Shown piece after piece: positions 37,031 to 48,103 of a stretch of 64,000 nt of DNA; positions within the stretch are counted from its first letter, which is position 1; the number at the start of each line of letters is the position of its first letter. Made by a program: the position numbers and the translations under genes. This DNA is from Takashimella koratensis (taxonomy: Eukaryota > Basidiomycota > Tremellomycetes > Trichosporonales > Tetragoniomycetaceae), in assembly GCA_003116875.1 (NCBI GenBank), contig BCKT01000005.1, positions 372,001-436,000 on the forward strand. The letters are read 5' to 3'. The notes under the pieces were generated by a model, which saw only the letters and a program-made list of their open reading frames with translations, searched no databases and was not told where the DNA came from.

Positions 37031-37679
37031 GGAGGCACACAGGGCGACCAGCGACCCAAACAGACAGGGACGGCGTTTTGCGGCATTTCGATAAAAGTCA
37101 GTCGCGTCAACTCGACTCATCTTATGGTTGTACGATCACGTGATTGCAGAGACTTGAACGCGTTCGAGTCTGTGGACACCACCGTGGGAGGGTGGAACAG
37201 GAATGGCCCTGGCACATGGATGTCGGCCGGTAACGAGATGAGGAGATGACGGCGAGGGCAGCGGGGGCAACGGGGGCCGGGGCCGAGTGCCAGGGCGCGT
37301 AGAGACGAGGTCAGATCGCGTGCGCCAAGTGTGAACATTGAACATTGACCATTGAACATTACTCTGTCACGTCACGTCCAACTCTGTCGGGTGCCATTCC
37401 ATCTCCACCCACCTCGGCCGATATTAGCAGCTGCGCGCAGCCATCAGACTCAGCTAGTCATCATCGTAGCCGTCTGTCGCCAAAGTAGTCGGTCGGTCAA
37501 CTTGTCTCCTTCCACTACCACACTTTGCCATCTCACTTCGTCACCTCACCCCACCTCACCTCATCTTCCCTCGGCCGACCCAACACAACGTCGACCTGTT
37601 TCTTATCACCAGTCATCTACCCATCTCCCACCTCCCATCTCCCACCTCCCACCTCCAACCTTAACCTCACCCCGCAACG
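36712..37679. promoter_or_regulatory. Shared RNR2/MSH6 divergent promoter with MCB-like sites
   Basis: 968 nt between the two start codons. Contains ACGCGACGCGA at 36800-36810, its exact reverse complement TCGCGTCGCGT at 36914-36924, and a palindromic ACGCGT (MluI cell-cycle box core) at 37158-37163. A TATATAA for RNR2 reads on the minus strand at 36877-36883. MCB/MBF control of RNR and mismatch repair genes at G1/S is known in yeasts; its use here is inferred. Confidence 0.5.
36967..37028. repeat. (CA)31 microsatellite
   Basis: Perfect CA dinucleotide repeat of about 31 units between RNR2 and MSH6, read directly. Confidence 0.95.
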
Positions 37680-40600
37680 ATGCCTGGCAAAGTCGACACG
37701 GCCAAGCCCAAGCCTAGCGCTTCCCAGCCTGCTGCCAAGGGGTACGTAGCTCTTCACTCCTTCCTCAGATTGGTCACTCTCTCTTTCTCTGTCACACCTA
37801 CTAACCACGCACAGACCCAAACAATCTACCCTCGCCTCTTTCTTCGGCGCTCCTCGTCCTGGTCCACCTCCCCGTCCTTCCCAACCTACACCCACCTCGA
37901 CCCCTGCTCTTTCTCGCTCCTCTGCCGGATCGTCCTCAACCATCAAACCCCCTCCACCTTCCTCTTCACCTGCATCGACGTTGCGTACACCCCCCTCGGA
38001 CCCCGCGAGCTCCCCGCTGGTTAATATTCGGAACGGTCGGGTCAATGGGGCTCCCGCGGCGACAGGCGAGAAGGCGGTGGGGTCAGCACCGTCGAGTGCG
38101 TTTCCGCGAGGGAAGAGGGCGATCAAGGTCGTCAGCGTGAGCGATGACGATCTAACTCCGCCGCCTGTGGCCGAACCCACAAAGAAGGGGATGGAGATGG
38201 ACGTGGACGGCAAGGATGAGCCAGAGAGCCAAGAGCAAGAGAGCCAGGAGCCGGACTCACCCCTGCCCTTAGTAAGTGAAGTGGTCGATGATGAACCTTG
38301 CCTTCCCGACCAATCACTCGATTGTTGGTGAATTGTTTACGCTGACTATGGAACAGGGCCGAAGAGCAAAGCGAAAGGTCGTCTACGCCGAATCGGACGA
38401 GGACGAGAGTGATGGAGAAGTCCTTTCTACCAGTCAGTCGTCTGCTTCTGCAACTCTGTTCTTATATATAAATTGACCCCGATTTCCAGCTCGCCGCAAA
38501 CCGCGCAAAAGTCTCAAGGAGGAATCGGACGACGAGTTTATCTTTGACGCAGCTGCCGACGCCGCGCTAGGTGAGTAGATAAGGTCTCATCACGCTTGAT
38601 GAGCGTTCAAGCTGACTAGAGCTCGTAGCTGCCGCTGCGGATGAGTACGAGGCTGGGATCGTCGATGAGCCTCCATCGCCAACGCCTTCGATCGGGTCCG
38701 ACGCATCGCCCGCGCCCAAATCGAAGAAGAAAGGAAAGTCCGGAGGCTTTGTCGCTCGGAAATCCGTCCCTAAGAAAGCTACCACGTCTTGGTACTCTTC
38801 CGAAACCGCTGGACCTTCAGACTCGGCTCGCCCTGGACCCAAGCCCCTGGCGCGTGGGAACGATCGCAGCCAGACCGGTTCCGCATCGGGCTCCAACTTC
38901 CTACTCACCGAGGCGGAACGCAAGAAGATCCAGGCGAAAGAGGACAAGCGTGATGCCGAGACTTGTTTCGATTTCCTCAATGACCTTCGAGACAAAGAAG
39001 GGAACCGACCCGGTGATACCGAATACGACAAGCGAACTGTGTATATCCCTAAGAACGCGTGGAATGACTTTACTCCGTTCGAGAAGCAATTCTGGGAGAT
39101 TAAACAGAATCATTACGATACGGTCTTGTTCTTTCAAAAGGGCAAGTTTTACGAGCTTTACGAGGACGACGCGATGATTGGGCATCAGGAATTTGATCTC
39201 AAGCTCACGGATAGGGTCAAGATGAAGATGGTGAGTGGACGTGTGGGACTGCGATCATTTCACGATTGGCGCTGATGCTCTGGCTTAGGTTGGAGTGCCC
39301 GAACAGTCGTTTGAATTCTGGGCGTCCAAGTTCTTGGCGGCAGGGTACAAAGTCGGAAAAGTCGAGCAAGCCGAGACCGCTATTGGGTGAGTGAAGCTCG
39401 GGATTAGATACCTTTTCTGGCAGTTGTGGTGAGTCTCGACTGACCTGCTCAGAATGGAGATGAGGACCAAGGGTGGAGGAGGAGGCCGTGAGATTGTCCG
39501 TCGAGAACTCGCCCAGGTGTTCACGAATGGTACCATCGTCGACAGTGCCTACCTCACCACCGACGAGGCGAACCATTGCGTTGCAATCAAGGTGAGTCTC
39601 GCAGCTAGACTCTCGGTCATACAAAGCTGACATTGATTTTCTCACGTGCAGGAGCTGTCTGACCGCCCCGATGCACCTTCTTCGTTCGGTATCTGTGTTA
39701 TGGACGCTTCGACGGGAGAGTTTAACCTATCTGCGTTTGATGACGATATCGTCCGTACTCGTCTAGAAACCATGTTTCGTCAGATTCGTCCCAAGGAACT
39801 TGTCTTTGCCAAGGTACGTCCAATCCTTTGACCTATTCCTTGACTTATCTGACGTTCTCATCTAGGGCAACTTGTCCGTGGCGACCACGCGTATGCTGCG
39901 TAATATCCTACCCGCCAGCACGTTGTGGCAGTCATTCAAAGCGGACAAAGAGTTTTTGTCGTTCGACCAAACCCTCGTCGCTCTGGAAGACATCTTCGGG
40001 ACCGACGAGAATGGCGAGGCTGCTCTTCCCGAAGCAGTTGGGAGCATGCTCGACAGACCATTGGCGATGGAGGCTCTGGGAGGGATGATCTTTTATCTTA
40101 GGTCGTTGAACCTAGATAAAGATTTGATATCGCAGAAGAACTTTAATGTTTATGATCCGATCAGACAGGGGAAGAGTTTGGTCCTTGATGGTCAGACTTT
40201 GGGTCACATGGAGGTGAGTTCGGGTCCGCGATGTATTGCATTCGGAGTGACATCGTTGTTCAGCGCTGATTCCCCCCTGCAGGTCCTCATGAACAATGAA
40301 GGAGGGGAGGATGGTACGCTCTTGAAACTCCTGCAGCGATGCCAGACTCCATTTGGTTAGTTTTTCTCTGCATTGGCGCTTTGAATACAAGTTGACACTG
40401 GATTCAAAGGGAAACGTCTGTTCAGAATCTGGCTTACTTCGCCCTTGCGAGATGCGGGGGCTATCAACGACAGGTGAGTCACGGATTAGTGCTCTGGTGT
40501 TGCTCTGCTGATCTGCGGTCACAGACTGAACGCTGTCGAGGACCTCATGTCTCACCCTACCTTCACAGGCCAGTTTACGCAGCTGTGCAAAAATGTCCCA

Positions 40601-43090
40601 GACCTCGAGGTCAGTACACTTGCTCACAGAATCTCTTGCCATGAATTGAACCGCACTGCTGACTGGTCACAGCGTCTAGTATCCCGTATCCACGCAGGGT
40701 CGTTGAAGATCTCTGACTTTATCAGGGTCGTCGATGTGAGTGATACCAACTTTCTCGCATCAAAGTATTCACCTCTCTCTGACTCTTGTCCCTAGTGCTT
40801 CGATTCTGTGCAGCGAGGTTTGGATAAGCTGGTCCAATCCGCAGAAGGGTTCGACTCTGCCAGTGTCCCCGGCCTCCTTTGTACCGCGCCCGACCTCCAC
40901 CCTCACTTGAAGCACATCAACTCCATGTACACTGTCGAACATGAAGGTGAGTCTGGAGATCCCTGCTGTTCCCTGCTTTGCCTCGTGAGTGAGATTGCTC
41001 TGACGGTGGGGTGCAGAGAAAACAATGTCAATTTTCCCAACCGAGGGCGCGGACGAGGAATGCGATGATGCGAACGCTGCCGTGGCTGAGATCGAGAACC
41101 AGCTGGATGACCTCCTCGCCAAGGCGAAGAAAATCGTCAAGTACGTGGGCGTTGGTTGTTTGGCTCTTGAAATCATTTGGATGCACGAACCGATGCTGAC
41201 TGCCAACAGAGGTGACTGTCATTTCTGGCACAGTGCACAAGGGAACAAAGAGATTTTCCAGATTCAAGTGTCGGCAAGTGCAAAGGTCCCATCCACCTGG
41301 ACCAAGTGCTCTTCAACCAAAGTGAGCGAAGACCCGCATCACCCGAGTTTTCGAGCTTTACTGACCTTTGCAGAACTACGCGAGGTATTATACCCCCGAG
41401 ACGTTGCCTGTCATTCGACAGATGCAAGAGGCGCGAGAGACCCAAGCGACAGCCAAAAAATCTTTCTTCCGTCGGTTGCTCGCCGAGTTTGACAAGGACC
41501 GTACCGTCTGGCTCAAGATGATCCGGTAAGTCATCTTTGATAAGTCTATACCGAATACGTCACGCTGACCATCTTCAGCGTCGTAGCCGAGCTCGACTGT
41601 TTGGTATCCCTCGCCAAGGCTTCCAACGACATGGACGAACCCAAATGCCGACCCGAGTTTGTTGAAGCCTCTGAAGCATTCATCGATTTCCAAGAACTTC
41701 GACACCCATCGATGTGCCTCCAACGCGACTTTATCGCCAACGACGTCCAGCTTGGTCAGAATCAGCCAAGGACGACACTGCTTACGGGTCCGAATATGGC
41801 CGGGAAAAGTACATTGTTGAGAATGACAGCAGCAGCGGTGATCATGGCTCAAATGGGTTGTTATGTACCCGCCGCTCAGGCGAGGTTGAGCCCGATCGAT
41901 AAGATCCAGACCAGGATGGGAGCGTACGATAGTGAGTGGATCTAGATGATTGAACAATTTGGAAAAGGGAAGAGTAATGAGCTAATTCGTTGCGTAGACA
42001 TGTTCGCGAGTGCGAGTACGTTCAAAGTCGAGCTCGACGAGGTGAGTTTGGAAATGATAGAGCAATGCTTTTTCGGAAAGTGAGATAATCATCTGACCCC
42101 ACTCTTCAGTGCTCCAAGATCCTTCGCGAAGCCGGTCCCAAATCCCTCGTCATCCTCGACGGTGAGTACTGTCCTCTACATCGACGATTCAATTGGAATC
42201 CTTTCAAATTGCGCAAGTACGGTTCGGAGGGACTGACGATGTGTAGAGCTTGGACGCGGTACGTCGACTTACGACGGGATGGCGATTGCCGGTGCTGTAT
42301 TGCACCATATCTCGACCCATACTTTGCCGCTTGGTTTCTTCGCTGTAAGTATGGGTCCACACCGCTTCCCATCTCACCCGTGGTTACCAAGGGACCCATG
42401 GGTTGTGGCTGTGAAGGTTTAGCGTAAGCGCTGACTTTGATCGCCTGCAGACGCACTACGGCTCGTTGACTGATGAGTTTGCGTATCATCCGAATATCAG
42501 GAACATGCATATGCAAGTGCACGTAGACGATGACCAGGGTGTAAGTGGGCTGTGACTTTGTCGACTTGGTTAGATAGCCTTCAAGGTTGCTGATGCTTTT
42601 CACAGGTCGTGTTCTTGTACAAACTCATCTCGGGTCATGCCGAGTCGTCCCATGGAACTCGTGAGTTTAACGGGACTGACATTGCCCTCTTCTCAGTCCT
42701 CTGATAATCGCACAACGCTGACGCCTGATTCCCCCTTCACTCGCCTCTACCTCACTCTTCTTTCACTCTGTTATTGATCGCCCCATCTCCTAACCCTTAC
42801 CTACAGACGTCGCCAAACTCGCTGGCGTCCCGCCGTCCGTCATCGCCCGCGCCGACCAGGTCTCTGCCGAGTTCTTTGAGGCCTTCAAGACGAAGCTTGA
42901 AGCAAGAAGGCAGAGTGCGATCCCACTTACCGCGCAGGCGGATTTCGTCTGGTTGCTCAAGCTCGCAGGGATCGGCGGTGGCGGTGGCGGTAGTGTTGAG
43001 GGAGATGGGATGGGTGTATCGGTAGAGGCAAGTGTGGGGTCGCAGCTTGAGGTGATCAGGCGAGCTATGGCAGCGTATCAGTTTGCCTAG
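37680..43090 (+). CDS. MSH6: DNA mismatch repair protein Msh6
   Basis: MutS homologue that with Msh2 (MutSalpha) recognises base mismatches and small loops. I rebuilt 24 exons: 37680-37741, 37815-38271, 38357-38432, 38490-38570, 38629-39230, 39289-39386, 39453-39591, 39652-39813, 39866-40213, 40283-40355, 40410-40473, 40525-40609, 40673-40735, 40796-40946, 41017-41140, 41210-41321, 41374-41525, 41579-41931, 41998-42041, 42110-42161, 42247-42344, 42451-42540, 42606-42660 and 42807-43090 (3825 nt, 1274 aa). The N-terminus has a PCNA-binding PIP box QSTLASFF. The mismatch-binding [14 protein letters not shown] has the Phe-x-Glu wedge. The ATPase has Walker [27 protein letters not shown], Walker [16 protein letters not shown] and the HYGSLTDEF switch. 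All catalytic elements look intact. Confidence 0.97.
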
Positions 43091-43379
43091 ACGATGAGGT
43101 GGGCTCCGGAGGGGAGAACGGAAGTCAGGCGTGTTGGATTCTTTGGGAGATGGAGTCAGAGGAGAGTGCTTGTAATTAGTATACGAGGGCAAGGTACCGC
43201 TTCGGGCGAAGTTGTAGATAACATCCAAGAGTGAGGATCTCGACGCTGGGTATCAGTAGGGAAAACAGAGAATGCGCAATGCGAGGCAAGATACAACATC
43301 ATCAGGCATGGGGTTTCCAAGTTTTGTAGATACAGTAAATGCATTCACACCCGATATGACTTGCCATCGCCGGCTGCGT

Positions 43380-45019
43380 TCAGTGCGCGATCAAAGTCCC
43401 ACCTACGAGTGGGTCTTTGCGCCTTGACTTTGACTTTTTCCGTCTCCCGCCTGCTCTTGATTGAGCGGTAACCCTTTCTTCTCCCTTGATCGTCTTCGTC
43501 GTCCCTTTCTTAGACCTAGTCCCGCTCTCGCCCTTGCCGTCCTCTCTCCACCTATGAGTAGTAGAACCCAACAGGCCTTCCCAATCACCTTGGACCCAGT
43601 CCTCACCCCACCCGTTCCCTGGGTCCCCCTGGGCTTGCTTGAACCGCCTCCCCGCTCTGTCCGCTGACCTGAACGCGAAGGAGGAACCGAGGATATCGAT
43701 CTCAATTCGGGGACAAGTGAGATCGTGGTTGGGCCAGTCGATCCAGCCGTCGTCATCGTCATCGTCGGCGGCGGCGGCGGCAGTGAGGTCGGGCGTCGCG
43801 TCATCAGGAGAGTCGACGTCTACCTCCATCCCGTCGATAGGTGCTGGATCTGCCCGCCCACCCAAGCCATTGTACACATTGGCGATCTTGGTCGGACGAG
43901 GCGCGTACGCGGGAAATGAAATCGTCACCAAGCTCCCTACTTTCGGGACCACTCTCACTCTACTCCCTCCGATCATTCCTATCTCAGCTCCCCGGCTAGA
44001 CCTCGGCACGACTCGAAAACTCCCCGCGGTCTCTTCAATTACGATTCCCTCGATCCCAACTAAAGATTCGTTACGTGCTGATCGGACGCGGAGACGAGCG
44101 CCGGTCAAGTCGGCCTTGACGAGCTTGGCCTGGATCGATTCGGGGGATAGTGGAAGTGGAGACGGAGGTGGGGGGCGGTGGGACGAGGTGGTTGTTGCGG
44201 TTGGGGTAAGAGAGGCGAGAGGGGAAAGGGGGAGGGAGAGCAGTTGAATGAGGTACGTCGAGTGCATGTAGTGAAGAGGAAGGAGAGTGGCGTAGCTGAA
44301 CCTAGAGTTAGCGCGAGTTCTTTCAGTTTAAAAGATCAAGGAGCTTGAGGACTCACTCTATTCTTGTTTTCGAACCGACAACAGTCGCGCCTTTCCCCTC
44401 TTGCTTCTCCTTCCCCTTTCTCCTCGCTTGCACTCGAAGCTTCGACGGACCGGCCTCTGCGCTCTCTCCCCATGGTCCAGGTCCCGGTGTACCCAGCCTC
44501 GATCCCGGCTTTGACCCAGCCGCCGCTGACCCAGAGGTCGGGACGTCTGTGAGGAGTACAGCCTTGCCAAGGACGCGGGAGTTGAAGGTGGTTGAAGAGA
44601 CGCCGAGGACGGAAGGGAGGTCGGCGGATGTGAGTGAGGTCGAGGTGGAAGGGAGAGGGAGGTATGGAGTGAGTGGCTTCTGCAACGAGGGAAAGGTGGG
44701 AGTTAGCATGCCTGACTGTCTAAAGCAGCTCTAAGAGAGGCAAGAGGCATGATGAGTATGCCAAATAGGGAGAGTTGATATCACAGGTTGGGAACATGGG
44801 GAATGTAGTGGCCAGAGGTGAGAGATGCAGGAAGACGTTGGCGAGGGGGCTCACTTTGACCTGGTTCGCGAGAGGACGGTAGACATCGACAGTCGTGTTC
44901 GAGCTCTGCTGCGTGGCCGACCCAGCCGCGGATCCAGGAGCCGGAGAGGATACAGACGGAGAGAAAGGTCGTGGAGAGCCCCGCGCGCTCGATGCATGAG
45001 AGGGGGGCTGGGGCTTCAT
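43380..45019 (-). CDS. POP4: RNase P/MRP protein subunit Pop4 (Rpp29)
   Basis: Subunit of the RNase P and RNase MRP ribonucleoproteins that process tRNA and rRNA precursors. Exons are 45019-44855, 44679-44357 and 44295-43380 (1404 nt, 467 aa). The core Sm-like barrel is in exon 3: IQAKLVKADLTGARLRVRSA, SLVGIEGIVIEETAGSFRVV, KVGSLVTISF and the C-terminal IEIDILGSSFAFRSADRAGR, matching the conserved G-S-x-F-x-x-R-x-x-x-R ending. Exon 2 joins to give RIDYATLLPLHYMHSTYLIQ, similar to the LPLH helix of other Pop4 proteins. Yeast and human proteins are about 220-280 aa, so this one is unusually long, with a ~170-residue Ser/Pro/basic N-terminal region, an acidic insertion (ADDDDDDGWID) and a basic 70-residue tail. 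Confidence 0.88.
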
Positions 45020-45274
45020 ATAGTGTTTTACGGATGAGCGACAGAGTGACGGAGCATGTTGACGTTTCGTCACTCGAAATTTTAGAATCTAGATATTCGG
45101 TAACCGAGTTATTATGCAACGACCCAATCCATTCAACTCATTTAATCTTCGTACAACATTGACAGCGCTACAACCCCAGTTTGTATCATGATCTCAAGCC
45201 CTATGAACACGTATAGGCGTCTTTTTTTTTTGGGGGGGGGCCATGGTCTGGATGCGAGAAAGGTTGGGCCCAAT

Positions 45275-46068
45275 CTACGGCGGAGCCGAAGACGCAGACG
45301 AAGATGAAGATGATGGGTTTTTGGCGAAAAAATTGTCCAAGCTCGCTTCGAGGGTTTCAGGCATTCGCTTTTTCATGTCTTCCTCATAGTCCTGTCTCAG
45401 GCAAAGGTCAAGCTTCAGCTATGGTCCAGATCAAGGACGTGGAGCGACAGGTGGGGAAATGAATGGTAGGGTGAGAAGAAGATGAAAGAGACTCACGACC
45501 GCTTGACGCTTGAGGTTCTTGATCTCCTCTTTCAGTTTACGCTTCGTTGCGTCCATTACAGCACGTTCCTCCTCTCTCTCCGCCCTCTCAACTTTGATCT
45601 CTTCATGAATTGCTTTGATCTTCTCCGTCTGCTGTCGGTCCTCTGCAGCTCGTTCGTCCACGTATCTCTTTAGACGTTGGTTACGTCTTGAAAGGTTGTC
45701 GATCTTGTCATTGGCGATTTGAAGTTCCTTGCCAAGGCGATTGATCTCCAGTTGCTTGGCTGCATCTCGCCCTTCTACGTCGATCTGGTACTGGCTGATC
45801 GTGGACACGTCGTCTACGACACGCTGCATCCAACCTTGCATGTTCTTGGTATCCGCGGCAATGGTCACGGGGAAGACGGGGGTCACGCCTGTGTTACCTG
45901 TTAGCACGAGATGCGACGGGAAGTCTGGACAGGGTGGTAGAACTCTTTGGTGCTGATAATATCAGCTCCGGTGCCAGAGTTGGTGTTGGTTGTCCCCTTG
46001 TCGCAACCGTCGGCGCCGGGGCTTGGGTCCAAGGACTTGGTAATCTTGCTCGGCATAGTCTTGGTCAT
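45275..46068 (-). CDS. Tandem coiled-coil family, copy 1
   Basis: Three-exon gene: 46068-46008 (61 nt), 45888-45497 and 45418-45275 (597 nt, 198 aa). Starts MTKTMPSKITKSLDPSPGAD. The central ~115 residues are a strongly charged heptad coiled coil (KELQIANDKIDNLSRRNQRL, then AVMDATKRKLKEEIKNLKRQ). The last exon has EEDMKKRMPETLEASLDNFF and a Ser-rich end. It shares with copies 2 and 3 the phase-1 intron 1, the phase-0 intron 2 after the TK-(R/K)-x-L-x-x-EI coil, and the KKRM motif. Intron 1 uses a weak donor, G|GTTGCG; it was chosen because it gives exactly the same 61-nt exon 1 as copy 2 and keeps the frame. No known domain is recognised; role unknown. Confidence 0.65.
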
Positions 46069-46570
46069 CGTACACGGATAGAGGGTGAGGAACGTGAAGT
46101 GGACTGTGTGTCAACGAGAACGATAAGGGGAGAACGACGAGGGTGAGAATGACGGATGGGGGGTTGTAGAAAAGGAAGGTGATTGATGACGCGTGGATGT
46201 TGATGGTAGGGCAAGGCGAGCTGGCCGGTTTGCCCATTTGCCAACCCCCCATCAACCACCCTAGGTGGGATCACTAGCAGGTCGGTTCCAAACCAACGGA
46301 CGAGCGTAGTCAGTGTCACAGGCAAGAAACTTTCAGTCCAGTTCTCAAAACCCTGTGCACCGTCGAGGTGACCACAACACCCTTCGACACCATCAGTATC
46401 CACAATTGGTCTGCTCTGACATGTAAGCGGGGAGACAAGGGGGTCAGACACTGGTTGCCCTTTTGTGACGACCCGATCCATCCAATTCATTGATCTCTAA
46501 CCCTCATACGACGCTACCTAAATCAGCGCTTGGATCGCACCTGCCCTAATGAGCTGCCGGAACCTCGCCC

Positions 46571-47390
46571 TCACGTCGTAGATGATTCCTCGGCGAAGAC
46601 CTTCTCCAGATTCGCCTCAAAGCTTTCACGCATTCGTTTCTTGACATTACCTTCGCGTTCCTGCTCCAAGCCAAGGCAGAAGAACAGGTTCAGCGACTGT
46701 AAGGACAGATGGACTGCGAGGTAGAACCGCCAAAGCAAGGTTTGGTTGATGGAACTCACAACAGCTGCACGTTTGAGAGACTGTATCTCCTGCTTCAGTT
46801 GGCGCTTTGTCGCCTCCATCTTGGCTCGCTCCCTCTCCATTGCCACTCGCTCTTCCCTCATTGCGGATCGTTCCTTCTTGCCCAAAGCCCGTTCAGTGTC
46901 CATTGCAGCCAGCTGCTCGGTCATCGCAACTCGCTGGGTTTCGATCGTCGTCTTCGCCGCATCGAGTTCTTTTACCAACTCATCCGTCGTGCGCGGCTGT
47001 GATCTCGGATCGTTTGCAGCCTTACGCAATGAAACGTCCCTCTCTGCCCGCTCCTCGTCCTCTCCATCCTGATCCTCGATCGCCGTAAGCAACGCCACTT
47101 GTTTGTTCGCAGCGTCCAACGCTTCCGAGAGGCGAGAATTCTCTGCTCGTAATATGGCGTCGGTCCTTCTCGACTGCGAGACGAACTTTGCGATTTTTTC
47201 AGCCTCGCGGACCACATTCTGGGCCGAAGACTCCAAATCGACCGTCAAGCAGAGTGGCAAGGTCTCTAACAGTACGAAGAGATGAGGGTGAGTACCGAAC
47301 CCAGTAACCAAGGTTATCAGGTAACGTACCAATATTGCGCATGATTGAAGGTGGGGGACCCCTCCTACTTGGCTGTCTAGTCCGCGCCAT
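46571..47390 (-). CDS. Tandem coiled-coil family, copy 2
   Basis: Three exons: 47390-47330 (61 nt), 47265-46760 and 46696-46571 (693 nt, 230 aa), all with good splice signals. Starts MARTRQPSRRGPPPSIMRNI. Exon 2 encodes a coiled coil from about residue 45 to 185 (ILRAENSRLSEALDAANKQV; RVAMERERAKMEATKRQLKQ; EIQSLKRAAV). Exon 3 encodes EREGNVKKRMRESFEANLEK and ends VFAEESSTT. It is the best-preserved member, and the reference for the family. No homologous domain outside the array was recognised. It may oligomerise through the coil; no localisation signal is clear. Confidence 0.72.
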
Positions 47391-48103
47391 GGTGTTGGAG
47401 AGTGGTTCAGCCCAAGAGATACGATAGCGAAGAGGCACGGTCGGAAGGCTCGCTCGGCCTCGATCGGTTGGCAGGGTTCTTGTCTTGAGAGAAAGAGGAG
47501 CTTCGAGAAAGATGCTGAAATTTGATATGAGGGGGTTCGAGTTCAATATCCCACTCTCCACCACCCCCGCTTGGACCTACGAGGGATTGGAGCGCAGGGA
47601 AATAAATTACTGATGTGATGGTCTGTCTCGTCTCGCCATGCGAGAGCACATGCCCTTGCGCTTGGGCCGTTTTCAGCTTTGTTTGGGTTTTTTTTCCCCG
47701 CGGTCAGTCGAGAGTCCTTTGTCTTCTGGCGATCAGTGAGACCTCGTGGTATCCCTAGGATGGCGTTTTCCAAAGGATATGAATAACCCCGTACTTCCGT
47801 CCGATCTCAAAACCACGGAGCAGGTAGGGTGTATACTTCGCTTGCTCGATAGTGGTCGTTAATCAGGCAGGTGAATGACACAACATCGCCAGTCTTTCGG
47901 CGAGTTTTCATCGCGCATGAATTCAACCTTGCAATCAGTTATTTCACATACGATGCTATGATGAGCGGATACGAGCTGTCAGTATTGGACGTGATCGCGT
48001 AACAGACATGGCGTGGGAGGCATGGCGAGTGAACAGTCTTCTCATAGGCTACTACGGGGGAAACGATACGGCCACTATGGACAACGAACGATAGAACTGA
48101 AGA

